The position numbers and the translations under genes are program-made. Positions 53,066-62,750 of a DNA stretch of 64,000 nucleotides are shown one piece after another. The DNA is from Paenibacillus sp. Root52 (lineage in GTDB: Bacteria > Bacillota > Bacilli > Paenibacillales > Paenibacillaceae), in assembly GCF_001426865.1 (NCBI RefSeq), contig NZ_LMFO01000011.1:1-64000 (forward strand), written 5' to 3'. A model generated the notes under the pieces. It saw only the letters and a program-made list of their open reading frames with translations, was not told where the DNA came from and ran no database searches. Each line of letters opens with the position of its first letter. Position 1 is the stretch's first letter.

Positions 53066-54951
53066 TTTCTCGCCCCCTTCTCGTCCTGATCCTCTGGCTC
53101 AATATGCCAGCCATGATCATCATAGAGTGAACGGAGCATCATGGCTCCAAATGTAATGACAAGTCCTATAATGAGCACAATGTAATTGTTAAATAGTCCA
53201 TTCATGAACGCATTACCAAAGTCATCCTTACTGAACATCAGCCCAAGCCCAGCAATGAATATACCAACAGACATGACAAACGGTAACGGTGTTGCAGATG
53301 GCATATGAATTGACCCTACCGGCTCAGCCGGTGTCATTTCTGTGTTCCCAGCCATCTTTTCCTTCCAGTATGCATCAATACCGCGTACGAGCGGCGTTTG
53401 CTTGAAATTGTACTCTGGCGGTGGAGATGGAATCGTCCATTCCAACGTACGGCCATCTTCCCACGGATCATTCGGTGCATCCACCGGTTTCTTCGTCGTA
53501 ATAACGATGTTGACGAGGAAAATGATGACACCAACCCCCATCAAGAATGCCCCTATTGTACTCACGAGGTTAAGCAGGTCGAAATCCTGATTTGGCAAGT
53601 AGGATACAATCCGGCGCTGCATACCCATCAGTCCAAGGAAATGCTGCACGAAGAAGGTGAGCTGGAAACCAATCATAAATGTCCAGAATGTCCATTTTCC
53701 TAGCGATTCACTGAGGATACGTCCAAACATTTTGGGCCACCAATAGTGAAGACCTGAGAATATACCCAGCACCAAGCCACCTACGATGACATAGTGAAAA
53801 TGCGCTACAACAAAGTATGTATCATGGAATTGGAAGTCAGCCGGAGCAGACGCCAACATGACACCCGTTACGCCTCCCATAACAAAGGTCGGAATAAATC
53901 CTACCGCGAACAGGTTCGCCGCTGTAAAACGAATTCGTCCTCCCCACATGGTGAAGAGCCAGTTGAAGATCTTGATTCCTGTCGGTACAGCAATCAGCAT
54001 GGTGGAGATGGAGAACAATGCGTTCGCAATCGTTCCGAGACCCGTAGTGAACATATGATGCGCCCAGACCATGAAGCCCAAGAACGCAATCAGGATCGTT
54101 GCAAACACCATGGAGCTGTAACCAAACAATCTTTTGCGTGCAAACGTAGGGATAACCTCTGAGATAATCCCAAACGCTGGCAAGATAAGAATATATACTT
54201 CGGGATGACCAAAGATCCAGAAGATATGTTGCCATAACACGGGATTTCCCCCGCCTGCAACATCGAAGAAATTCGCATCTAATATCCGGTCAAAGGTCAA
54301 CAATACCAATCCAACTGTAATTGCAGGAAAAGCAAATAGGATAATAGCAGAAGTAATAAATGTGGTCCATGTAAACATCGGCATCCGCATGTATGACATG
54401 CCAGGCGCACGCATCGTTATAATCGTGGCGAGAAAGTTAATGCCCCCGATGAGTGTCCCTAGACCTGCAATCTGGAGTCCGATCGTATAGAAATCGACAC
54501 CGTGGGTTCCACTGTATTCACTGCCCGATAGTGGCGTATACGATGTCCATCCGGCATCAGGCGCACCGCCCATGATCCAGCTCAGATTAAGCAACAGACC
54601 ACCGAACAGGAATGTCCAGAAGCCCAGCGCGTTAACGAACGGGAAAGCTACATCCCGTGCTCCAATCTGCAATGGTACAACCGCATTCATAATGGCAAAT
54701 ATAATCGGCATAACACCTAGAAAGATCATCGTGGTTCCGTGCATCGTAATCAATTCATTGAAGACCTGTGCTGAGACAAAATTGTTCATCGGCTTCATGA
54801 GCTGAATCCGAATCAAAATGGCTTCAATCCCACCGATGCCGAAAAACAATCCGCCCGCAGCTAAGTAAAGAACGGCGATTTTTTTGTGATCGACGGTAGT
54901 GATCCAATCCATCAAGCCACGGTAACGCTTGACGCTATGAGCTTGAGCCAA
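53062..54951 (-). CDS. ctaD: Cytochrome c oxidase subunit I
   Basis: 629 residues, catalytic heme-copper subunit. Seen: ELITMHGTTMIF (heme a ligand), WQHIFWIFGHPEVYILILPA (CuB ligand His and cross-linked Tyr), VWAHHMFTTGLG (CuB His pair) and DTYFVVAHFHYVI (heme a3 and a ligands). The C-terminal extension (about 490-629) has two more helices, as in caa3 enzymes. The start is TTG, 9 bases after AAAGGGGG. It reduces O2 and pumps protons. Confidence 0.96.
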   Translation of the reverse strand: MAQAHSVKRYRGLMDWITTVDHKKIAVLYLAAGGLFFGIGGIEAILIRIQLMKPMNNFVSAQVFNELITMHGTTMIFLGVMPIIFAIMNAVVPLQIGARDVAFPFVNALGFWTFLFGGLLLNLSWIMGGAPDAGWTSYTPLSGSEYSGTHGVDFYTIGLQIAGLGTLIGGINFLATIITMRAPGMSYMRMPMFTWTTFITSAIILFAFPAITVGLVLLTFDRILDANFFDVAGGGNPVLWQHIFWIFGHPEVYILILPAFGIISEVIPTFARKRLFGYSSMVFATILIAFLGFMVWAHHMFTTGLGTIANALFSISTMLIAVPTGIKIFNWLFTMWGGRIRFTAANLFAVGFIPTFVMGGVTGVMLASAPADFQFHDTYFVVAHFHYVIVGGLVLGIFSGLHYWWPKMFGRILSESLGKWTFWTFMIGFQLTFFVQHFLGLMGMQRRIVSYLPNQDFDLLNLVSTIGAFLMGVGVIIFLVNIVITTKKPVDAPNDPWEDGRTLEWTIPSPPPEYNFKQTPLVRGIDAYWKEKMAGNTEMTPAEPVGSIHMPSATPLPFVMSVGIFIAGLGLMFSKDDFGNAFMNGLFNNYIVLIIGLVITFGAMMLRSLYDDHGWHIEPEDQDEKGARK

Positions 54952-54983
54952 GGTTGTGTACCCCCTTTATCGTCCTTGCTGTT

Positions 54984-56036
54984 CTATTCATAGTCCAATT
55001 TATAATTGGCCAGATATTCGGCAATTCCGTCGATCTCTTCATCTGTAAGTCCGAGGTCTTTGGGACTCGGCATCGTATTGCCTGGCTTCACGGATTGTGG
55101 ATCATGCAGCCATTCTTTCATGTTATCCAAGACAGGTTTACCTTCTTCTTGTCCCTCGCGTTGATTAAGCAAAATGCCTGCGACGGATTCCTTGCCACCA
55201 ATGCCTGTGAGATTTGGCGCAACTGGGCCACCTTGATCACCTACAGCATGACAAGAAAGGCAATTTGTTTTGAATTTTTCAGCCAATTGCGTGTCTTCTG
55301 GAAGAACAGCAGGTGCTTTCATTTCAGCGACCCATCTGTCAAAAGCCTCTGGGCTGACCGCTTTTACTTTAAACTCCATGTAGGCATGAGACCTACCGCA
55401 TAATTCGGCACACTTTCCGCGGTAAACGCCTTCATTCGGTGCTGAGAAGCTAAACTTATTCAGTGTTCCATCTGGGTTGGTGTCCATTTTACCCGCAAGT
55501 GACGGCACCCAGAAGGAATGAATCACGTCAGCGGTTTTCAATTCGAATGCGATCTTCTTGTCGGTAGGAATAATGAGGTCTTGAGCGGTGGTTACGTCAT
55601 ATTGAGGATAAGTAAATTCCCACCAGTACTGATGCGAGGTGACTTTGACCTGTACTGCATTTGGATCATTGGACAGATCTGCGCCTTGAGCAAAGATCTC
55701 CTTAACCGTTGGTACAGCTAGTACAATAACAAGCAGTAACGGAATGGCTGTCCATATGACTTCGAGCTTGAAACTTCCTTCGACCTGTTCGGGTATGTCA
55801 TTCTGTCCAGACCGTCTGCGAAAACGGATCAATACATAGGCTGCAATGGCAAATACAATGATGAGTACCACGATCATAATCGCGATGGACAGCTTCATCA
55901 GATCATATTGACCTTGCGCCACAGGACCCTGAGGTTTCATTACAGACAAGTCTTCCCGCCCGCATGCGGATAGCAGCAAAGAGAACACCGCCAGCAAGGG
56001 GAGAATTCGCTTTGCAACCTGCCACTGTTTCATCAT
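54984..56036 (-). CDS. ctaC: Cytochrome c oxidase subunit II with fused cytochrome c
   Basis: 350 residues. Lipoprotein signal (lipobox LLSAC near residue 21), two helices, then the CuA domain with CAELCGRSHAYMEF and a C-terminal cytochrome c domain with CLSCHAVG (CxxCH) and a Met ligand near MPSPKDLG. This fusion defines the caa3 type. The start is ATG ATG after GGGGTAG; a 51-codon in-frame extension upstream shows no family features. It is first in ctaCDEFG. Confidence 0.95.
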   Translation of the reverse strand: MMKQWQVAKRILPLLAVFSLLLSACGREDLSVMKPQGPVAQGQYDLMKLSIAIMIVVLIIVFAIAAYVLIRFRRRSGQNDIPEQVEGSFKLEVIWTAIPLLLVIVLAVPTVKEIFAQGADLSNDPNAVQVKVTSHQYWWEFTYPQYDVTTAQDLIIPTDKKIAFELKTADVIHSFWVPSLAGKMDTNPDGTLNKFSFSAPNEGVYRGKCAELCGRSHAYMEFKVKAVSPEAFDRWVAEMKAPAVLPEDTQLAEKFKTNCLSCHAVGDQGGPVAPNLTGIGGKESVAGILLNQREGQEEGKPVLDNMKEWLHDPQSVKPGNTMPSPKDLGLTDEEIDGIAEYLANYKLDYE

Positions 56037-56243
56037 TGATCTACCCCACTTTTTTACGTTTTCGTAGATTACCGTCTTTGTCCCAAAAGCATGTTGCTCT
56101 TCCGTTCTGGCACAATACGTATAATCCTCTCCGTCATATAGAACGGTTTCCAGAAATAACGCTTCCATTGACCCCTTAATTCCCTTCAAAGGGCATGTCT
56201 ACGCATTCTTCCAATTCATTCTATATGGTTCAATCACATATTA

Positions 56244-56272
56244 AATATAAGTTGAGGGTATGATTTTGTCAA
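56244..56272 (-). promoter_or_regulatory. Promoter of the ctaCDEFG operon
   Basis: On the minus strand a perfect TTGACA is followed after 17 bases by TATATT. Transcription from here gives a leader of about 200 bases before ctaC. Just upstream GTGAAC occurs twice (GTGAACAAATTGTGAAC), a possible activator site. Confidence 0.7.
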
Positions 56273-56628
56273 TCTTTGGACACATGTTCACAATTTGTTC
56301 ACTTTATGTAGAAAACCGCACCAAAACTAGATTTGCAAGCGATTTCAGTTAAAAAACCATTAATATAAATTTGAAAATTTTTGCCAGATTTCGGTGATTG
56401 AGCGTATTTTTCACCAGACTTTTATCACACACAAAACATGCGAAATTATGCAAAAGGAAATGAATCACTCCCGGGTAGGCTAACTTCCAGTTATACAGGA
56501 AGGAAATTTCACTCCATACCGTTCTATTAGCCATTCGAAGCGGCATGGAGTAGTACTCCTCCCTTTCTGAATTTAACGTTTCTTCCAACTATCCTATAAA
56601 TGATCTTGCATAGATCACATTCTCTACA
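56273..56628. other. Intergenic region downstream of map
   Basis: A 65-codon minus-strand frame at 56349-56546 has a good GGGAGGAG 9 bases before its ATG but no recognisable product; it is treated as a finding, not a gene. An imperfect inverted repeat (CTCCATACCG and CGGCATGGAG) lies at about 56513-56550. Nothing else is seen. Confidence 0.4.
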
Positions 56629-57390
56629 TTATGTTCCATCTGTTAAGATCCGTGGGCCATTGCTCGTGATCGCAATCGTGTGCTCGTATTGAACTCCCCA
56701 GCTCCCGTCCACCGTTCGCACAGTCCATCCATCTTCGTCCCATACCACGACTCCTGAGCTGCCTTTGGTGAAGATCGGTTCAATCGTAATGACCATACCT
56801 TCGGTCAACATCTGTCCTGTGCCACGTTTGCCATAAGGTAGTACATTGGGCGGTTCATGAATGTATTGACCAATCCCATGACCAATGAGCGGCTTCACAA
56901 TGCCATATCGATATAACCTTGCTGAGCGTTCAATGGCATTGCCGATATCTCCTAGCGTATTCCCAGGTACTGCTTGGTCAATAGCACGGTGCAGTGCCTT
57001 CTCTGTACGTTTCATCAATTTACGGATCGTCCGCCGCTGTTCCCCGATCCCATATGTCCAGGCAGAGTCAGCAAGCCAGCCATCTTTATTGACAACCATA
57101 TCAATAGTCACGACATCGCCTTCAGCCAATTCCCGTTCACTAGGAAAACCGTGACAGACTACCTCATTGATAGATGCACAGGTCGCATAAGGGTATCCCT
57201 TGTATCCTTTTTGTTCAGGCGTCGCGCCGTTCTTCGCCAGAAATTCTTCCACTAATTCATCCATGTCCCGTGTAGTTACACCGGGAGCTAGCCGCTGTTC
57301 AATGAGCTTGTGACAGTTGTGCAGGATTCGCCCTGCTTCCTGCATGTAGCTAATCTCTTCTTTTGTTTTCAAAATAGGATCCACATGCAT
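56629..57390 (-). CDS. map: Methionine aminopeptidase, type I
   Basis: 253 residues. It removes the initiator Met from nascent proteins. Metal ligands are visible: TIDMVVNKDGWLADSAWTYG (two Asp), GHGIGQYIHEPPNV (His), VITIEPIF (Glu) and YEHTIAIT (Glu). YATCASINEVVCHGFPSE holds the substrate His. The start is the ATG of MHVDPILK; the 69-codon in-frame extension runs through the terminator of the upstream gene and is rejected. It is not in the usual ribosomal-protein context, so it is probably an additional copy. Confidence 0.92.
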   Translation of the reverse strand: MHVDPILKTKEEISYMQEAGRILHNCHKLIEQRLAPGVTTRDMDELVEEFLAKNGATPEQKGYKGYPYATCASINEVVCHGFPSERELAEGDVVTIDMVVNKDGWLADSAWTYGIGEQRRTIRKLMKRTEKALHRAIDQAVPGNTLGDIGNAIERSARLYRYGIVKPLIGHGIGQYIHEPPNVLPYGKRGTGQMLTEGMVITIEPIFTKGSSGVVVWDEDGWTVRTVDGSWGVQYEHTIAITSNGPRILTDGT

Positions 57391-57481
57391 ACATCCTTCC
57401 TGGAAGTTGTGTACTTCCATATATATGCAAGCTTCACGCAACAAAGCCCGAAAAGTAATGGTAAACTCTTCAGGCTGAAGC

Positions 57482-57533
57482 AAAAAAAACCGTCCACCGG
57501 AGCTTAACGCCCGGAAGACGGTTCTATTCATAT
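57482..57533 (-). terminator. Terminator of the 62-residue protein gene
   Basis: On the minus strand GAACCGTC...CCGG pairs with CCGG...GACGGTT around a GCGTTAAGCT loop and ends in T8. It lies between the small gene and map. Confidence 0.85.
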
Positions 57534-57562
57534 CGGAACAGTAAAATTCTAAGTTAAGTGCT

Positions 57563-57751
57563 TCAGGATACGGAAGAATCCATCTTGACAAGCTCATGCT
57601 CGACCACAGAAGTCAGTTCTTCTTCATACCCACCCGTAATCCGGTATTTTCTCACGTACTCCTTCACGAATTTTTTTGGATCCTTAGGACGGAAAATCCG
57701 AGTCATTTCCCTCAAACTTTCTTTGACCTCATTGTGACCTTTCGTTGCCAT
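57563..57751 (-). CDS. Small conserved hypothetical protein
   Basis: 62 residues, highly charged: KGHNEVKESLREMTRIFRPK followed by DPKKFVKEYVRKYRITGGYEE and EHELVKM. Helical, no membrane segment. GGAGGG lies 6-7 bases before the ATG and a strong terminator follows, so it is a real monocistronic gene. No function recognised. A 21-base palindrome lies in its upstream region. Confidence 0.7.
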   Translation of the reverse strand: MATKGHNEVKESLREMTRIFRPKDPKKFVKEYVRKYRITGGYEEELTSVVEHELVKMDSSVS

Positions 57752-58148
57752 TGTAATTCCCTCCCAAAACGTTGAAAGTGAATGCTCCGTTTAGAGAACG
57801 CCGAATAAGTCTTAAATGCCATTCATGAAGTTGTGTGCGCGGCTTAAAGCAAGCTTTAGGTCGGGAACCTCGCTAAAAGCAAGTACCTGACACTATAAAT
57901 ACCCGATATGATTCAAGTTGAATCATAATCTTATTGTAGCATATTCGGAAGTATGTTACGACTTGACGATTTTCCTTAATATTTATAACGGTTTTTATAC
58001 CGAAAAAGTTTAATTCCGAATCATATTTGATGCATATGCCTATTGTATACGGAATTAATGTAACCAGCATAACGCGTAACTATTCGGGGGATATTATCAC
58101 GGACAACCATTATAGTTAAATTTCTGGATTCTAAGGAGGCGCCGTTTC
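57752..58148. other. Divergent intergenic region
   Basis: Holds the palindrome at 57907 and TTGACG at 57963 with TAACGG 17 bases later, a weak plus-strand promoter candidate for the 93-residue protein gene. No gene is seen. Confidence 0.4.
57907..57927. promoter_or_regulatory. 21-bp perfect palindrome upstream of the 62-residue protein gene
   Basis: TATGATTCAA and TTGAATCATA flank a central G. On the minus strand it lies just after a TACAAT (-10-like, 57933-57938), a position suited to an operator. Confidence 0.45.
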
Positions 58149-58430
58149 ATGGAACGAAAAGAACAAGACATGTTGCCCCTTTCGCATGAAGTCGTGGAAG
58201 TGGACGGAGTTTACATCAACGAAGCAGGACGCGAGGAGCATCTGCATCGAGGTCAGCATTTTCCCGCCGATCCCATTCTTGGCAAGACAGAGTGGAAATT
58301 GACGGAGTTTGCCTTTGAGAACCATCATGATGGTCGTACGGACGAACGTTTGGTACCCAAAGAGAATGATACTGACAAAATCGGTAAAGTCACGAATCCG
58401 CGTAGACAGCTTGAGCAAGGCGATAATTAA
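58149..58430 (+). CDS. Small conserved protein, YjzC-like
   Basis: 93 residues, soluble and charged. The middle, VDGVYINEAGREEHLHRGQH FPADP and then WKLTEF, resembles the core of YjzC-type proteins of Bacillales. AAGGAGG lies about 9 bases before the ATG. Function unknown; the family link is tentative. Confidence 0.65.
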   Translation: MERKEQDMLPLSHEVVEVDGVYINEAGREEHLHRGQHFPADPILGKTEWKLTEFAFENHHDGRTDERLVPKENDTDKIGKVTNPRRQLEQGDN

Positions 58431-58464
58431 TCTTTAGGGTAACCAGAATGATAAATCTTAAATA

Positions 58465-58522
58465 GTAGCTCTGGGGGCAGACACAGCCGATATGACAAAT
58501 GGGTCTGTTCCTCCATAGCTAC
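58465..58522. repeat. Imperfect inverted repeat
   Basis: GTAGCTCTGGGGGCAGAC and GTCTGTTCCTCCATAGCTAC form an 18-base imperfect stem with a 20-base loop. No T run follows. It may be an element or a structured RNA end. Confidence 0.45.
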
Positions 58523-58679
58523 ACCAACACCATGTTAAATGTAAATAGCTTTCTATACACTAGATATAGCAACACAACATACATAGATCTATCCATTCAT
58601 TCAATCCTTCATCATTCCGGTTCAGTTCTGTCCCTTCTCCTCATAGCCTATATAAAAAGGACAAAGGAGGCTTGACCGG

Positions 58680-59018
58680 ATGTCCCCCATTAAATCATCG
58701 AGCGGTCTGGATGAAAATATTGCAGGTATGCTCTGTTATCTATTCACCATTGTTGGTGGGATCATATTTCTCGCTGTGGAAAAGCGGAGTCGATTCGTTA
58801 TGTTCCATGCGCTCCAATCGGTAACGGTATTTGGCCTCATTATGGTCGGTCATGTGTTATGCACATTTCTCCCGTTATTTGGCCCATTGGTCTCCTCCCT
58901 ATTATCCCTGCTTGGTGTGGTTGTATGGCTCCTGATGGTTGTCACTAGCTTACAGGGAAAATGGCTGAAGCTGCCTTGGATTGGTGACTTTGCGGAAAAA
59001 CAGATGCGGCATTTATGA
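58680..59018 (+). CDS. DUF4870 (Tic20-like) membrane protein
   Basis: 112 residues, three helices: IAGMLCYLFTIVGGIIFLAV EKRSRFVMFHALQS is the DUF4870 signature, followed by VTVFGLIMVGHVLCTFLPLFG and LLGVVVWLLMVV. AAAGGAGG precedes the ATG. It is small, single and of unknown role. Confidence 0.85.
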   Translation: MSPIKSSSGLDENIAGMLCYLFTIVGGIIFLAVEKRSRFVMFHALQSVTVFGLIMVGHVLCTFLPLFGPLVSSLLSLLGVVVWLLMVVTSLQGKWLKLPWIGDFAEKQMRHL

Positions 59019-59040
59019 TTCCTGACGGCTCATAACCAAA

Positions 59041-59084
59041 AAAAACATCCGTTTCCCTGCAAGGCAGAGAATCGGATGTTTGTG
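59041..59084. terminator. Bidirectional terminator
   Basis: AAACATCCG and CGGATGTTT enclose CCCTGCAAGGCAGAG; an A run precedes and TTTGTGTTG follows. It lies between the DUF4870 gene (+) and pbuX (-). Confidence 0.75.
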
Positions 59085-59227
59085 TTGTTGTTCATGCTAT
59101 AGATCATTCATCACGTAAATGACTCATGCCATGAAACCATTCATTCATGACATAAGTATTTCATGACAAGAGTTAACATAGGATGCATGGCGGAAACTAA
59201 CTTCTTACTGGTATTCTTAACATCTAA

Positions 59228-60580
59228 TTATGCAGAATGTTTAGACTCTCCAATGATATCGTCTGCTTGTTTCTCCGCCATTCTAGCTGCCTCAGCCTTC
59301 GTTCCAATGCCGTTGAACAACAGATTCATAAATATCGCTGTAAAACTACCTGCAATGATGCCGTTACCTAACATGATTTGTGCCCAGGCCGGTGTATTGG
59401 CAAACAGCTCAGGAACAACGGTTACCCCTAGACCCATGCCTACAGAACACGCGATAATGAACAAATTCTCATGACGGTTCAGATCCACTTGGCTTCCCAA
59501 AATGCGAATACCTGACGATACCACCATGCCGAACAGAGCAACCATCGCTCCACCTAATACAGAACCTGGTACAAGCTGTGCCAGCGCAGCAATCTTAGGT
59601 ACGAATCCAATCACGACAAGCAAGCTACCCGCTACAACAATGACATCACGCGTTTTCACCCGTGTCATCTGTACAAGCCCCACATTCTGCGAGTAGGTCG
59701 TGTATGGGAAGGAGTTGAAGATACCACCCAGTACAATTGCCAGACCTTCTGCGCGGTAACCCCGTGCCAGATCTTTGGAAGTCAGATCTTTATCCAGAAT
59801 TTTACCCAAAGCCATAAATACTCCCGTTGATTCAGCAACACTCACAATAGCGACCAGAATCATCGTCAGAATCGGTACAATCTCAAACGTTGGTGTACCA
59901 AAGTAGAACGGCTGTATCATATGGAACCAGCTTGCTTCACGTAAAGGGGCAAGTTTCACTTCACCCATAAAGGCTGCTGCAATTGTCCCTGCGAGAAGAC
60001 CAATCAGGACCGAGATGGAGCGGATAAATCCAGTTGTAAACCGCGTCAACAGGATGATGAACAGCAGTACACCGAAACCGAGCATCAAATTCTGAGCACT
60101 ACCAAAATTCGTACTACCCCCAAGATCGTTGAACGCCACAGGGATCAGTGTCAAACCAATAATCGTCACGACTGAGCCTGTAACCACTGGTGGGAATAGG
60201 CGAATCAATTTACCGAATAGACCTGAGAAAATAAGAACAAATAGTCCGGAAGCAATGATCGCACCATAAATAGCTGATACGCCGCTGCTCTGACCGATAA
60301 TAATCATCGGAGATACCGCTTGGAAAGCACAACCCAGCATAACGGGAAGTCCCACTCCGAAATAACGGTTACCCCACACTTGAAGCAATGTCGCTACCCC
60401 ACAGGCAAGCAGATCAATTGCAATCAGATACGTCAGTTGCTCCATCGTAAAGCCTAAGGCTTCACTTACGATCAGAGGTACAATTACAGCTCCTGCGTAC
60501 ATTGCTAACACATGCTGAAGACCTAAGGAGAATGTTTGGACAGGATGCCGATGCCGCTGAAAAATACGTTCGCGTGCCAT
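59228..60580 (-). CDS. pbuX: Xanthine permease
   Basis: 450 residues, about 12-14 helices, NCS2 nucleobase:cation symporter. LGLQHVLAMYAGAVIVPLIV at the N-terminus, AVSPMIIIGQSSGVSAIYG and ATGVFMALG-type helices with VSVAESTGVFMALGK are characteristic. The start is the ATG of MARERIF, one base after the xpt stop. It shares an operon and guanine riboswitch with xpt, as in B. subtilis. Confidence 0.93.
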   Translation of the reverse strand: MARERIFQRHRHPVQTFSLGLQHVLAMYAGAVIVPLIVSEALGFTMEQLTYLIAIDLLACGVATLLQVWGNRYFGVGLPVMLGCAFQAVSPMIIIGQSSGVSAIYGAIIASGLFVLIFSGLFGKLIRLFPPVVTGSVVTIIGLTLIPVAFNDLGGSTNFGSAQNLMLGFGVLLFIILLTRFTTGFIRSISVLIGLLAGTIAAAFMGEVKLAPLREASWFHMIQPFYFGTPTFEIVPILTMILVAIVSVAESTGVFMALGKILDKDLTSKDLARGYRAEGLAIVLGGIFNSFPYTTYSQNVGLVQMTRVKTRDVIVVAGSLLVVIGFVPKIAALAQLVPGSVLGGAMVALFGMVVSSGIRILGSQVDLNRHENLFIIACSVGMGLGVTVVPELFANTPAWAQIMLGNGIIAGSFTAIFMNLLFNGIGTKAEAARMAEKQADDIIGESKHSA

Positions 60581-60581
60581 A

Positions 60582-61406
<825 letters not shown>

Positions 61407-61496
61407 TCATGATTCACACAGATGCTCACGATGAGCACTGTGCTTAGCCCATTTTGGATTTCCATCATCCATAACAATTAGCGATATAACAGATCT

Positions 61497-61566
61497 TTCC
61501 CGTAGTCCGATCATTACGGTGATCGGGTAGAGACATGCAGGCCTATTCCTGCACATATACGAGTAA
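61497..61566 (-). ncRNA. Guanine (purine) riboswitch aptamer
   Basis: Read on the minus strand: P1 CTCGTA with TACGGG, P2 TGCAGG/CCTGCA with AATAGG-type core, J2/3 TGTCTCTACC, P3 CGATCACCGT...ATGATCG and GGACTACGGG. The loop and junction bases match the purine riboswitch consensus. The C in GACTA is the residue that selects guanine or hypoxanthine. It precedes xpt-pbuX by about 330 bases. Confidence 0.92.
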
Positions 61567-61844
61567 CGGCGTATTAAATTGTTGAACCGATAATTCCCAT
61601 GATTCTTAACGATGTATGATCGTGAATCTGTAAATAAATAAGTTAAACTTCACTGACAATGTTAGAAGTATACCGAATTGCTCGCGTGAAATAAAGAAGT
61701 ATTTTCATGGAAGTTACGGAAAGTTGTTTTAATTTGCATTACAGGGGTGATTGAAACGTCATTTTTATGTACAATATGAAAACGGAAGCGCGGGTTCAAA
61801 ACAACCTTTGCAACGACATTATCTGTCAAAGGAGACATGCAACT

Positions 61845-62339
61845 ATGAAAGGCGTTCTTAATGAATTCAAGGAATTTGCTGTACGTGGCAACGTCATTGA
61901 TCTGGCGGTCGGGGTTATTATCGGGGCTGCTTTTGGTAAAATTGTAACTTCTCTCGTGAATGATATCATCATGCCACCGGTTGGCAAACTGATGGGCGGC
62001 ATTGATTTCAGCCAGAAAATCATCAATCTTGATCCAGGTGTGAAAACAGCAAATGGACAAGACATCACAACGCTCGCTCAAGCGAACGAAGCTGGTGCTA
62101 CCGTGATTGCATATGGTCAATTCATCAACGTTATGATTGATTTTCTCATTGTGGCATTCTGTATCTTCATGCTGGTCAAAGGTATTAATTACCTCAAAAG
62201 TAAAGAACACAAAAAGCCTGAGCCGAAGAAAACGACCAAGGCTTGCAAATACTGCCTATCTGAGATTCCAGCAGCAGCTACTCGTTGCTCCCACTGTACA
62301 TCCGAGCTAGAAGCTGAAGGCAGCGGAAATCCTGCTTAA
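61845..62339 (+). CDS. mscL: Large-conductance mechanosensitive channel with C-terminal zinc ribbon
   Basis: 164 residues. The MscL core (1-120) has [27 protein letters not shown], pore helix 1, and [19 protein letters not shown] as helix 2; it opens under membrane tension to release solutes. The tail has [21 protein letters not shown], two CxxC pairs forming a likely zinc ribbon absent from E. coli MscL. AGGAGA precedes the ATG at a good distance; a 26-codon in-frame extension is rejected. Confidence 0.93.
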   Translation: MKGVLNEFKEFAVRGNVIDLAVGVIIGAAFGKIVTSLVNDIIMPPVGKLMGGIDFSQKIINLDPGVKTANGQDITTLAQANEAGATVIAYGQFINVMIDFLIVAFCIFMLVKGINYLKSKEHKKPEPKKTTKACKYCLSEIPAAATRCSHCTSELEAEGSGNPA

Positions 62340-62349
62340 GGAAACGCAA

Positions 62350-62392
62350 GTAGGCTCGTCATAACGAACTTACTTCATCATGACGAGCCTAT
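62350..62392 (+). terminator. Terminator of mscL
   Basis: GTAGGCTCGTCAT and ATGACGAGCCTAT form a 12-bp stem with a 17-base loop, followed by TTCAC. The T run is poor. Confidence 0.6.
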
Positions 62393-62549
62393 TCACAACT
62401 TCAAGGAATGTTCCGATCTCTATCAGACCGACATTCAGGCGGGCTGCCCATGGGCGTGCGATCTCTGCTTGACTGCACTATATTCGGATAAATTCTACGA
62501 TGCAACGGTTATGTAATGAAAAAAAACTTCAGCTTGTCTGTCCGTGTCG

Positions 62550-62657
62550 ATTCCCCATCCACGTTAATTTCTCAAGTAATATGACAGATGGGGCGGAGCA
62601 GAACGGCTCCTGGTTACTTCTTAGAAAGGTCTCACCAATTCGGTGGGGCCTTTTAAT
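62550..62657 (+). ncRNA. Candidate structured small RNA
   Basis: Successive pairings CCCCATC/GATGGGG, GGAGC/GCTCC nested in AAGTAA/TTACTT, and a terminal hairpin AAAGGTCTCACC / GGTGGGGCCTTT followed by TTAAT. No coding gene lies just before or after on the plus strand, so the terminator suggests an independent RNA. No known family was recognised. Confidence 0.35.
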
Positions 62658-62750
62658 ATTAAGGGATCATTCCATCATTCCCTCACAAACAGACAATGAG
62701 CTGATCGTGACTGAACCGTGTTAAATGGGATTTAAGGCATGACTTTGAAC

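Noticed and set aside
54984..56189. 51-codon extension of ctaC
   Set aside because: It would bury the lipoprotein signal peptide inside the protein; ATG ATG after GGGGTAG is the better start.
57391..57597. 69-codon N-terminal extension of methionine aminopeptidase
   Set aside because: It runs through a strong rho-independent terminator of the gene upstream, and the shorter form has the standard length.
62500..62724. 74-codon plus-strand frame
   Set aside because: No ribosome-binding site, and it covers a run of hairpins ending in a terminator, better explained as RNA structure.
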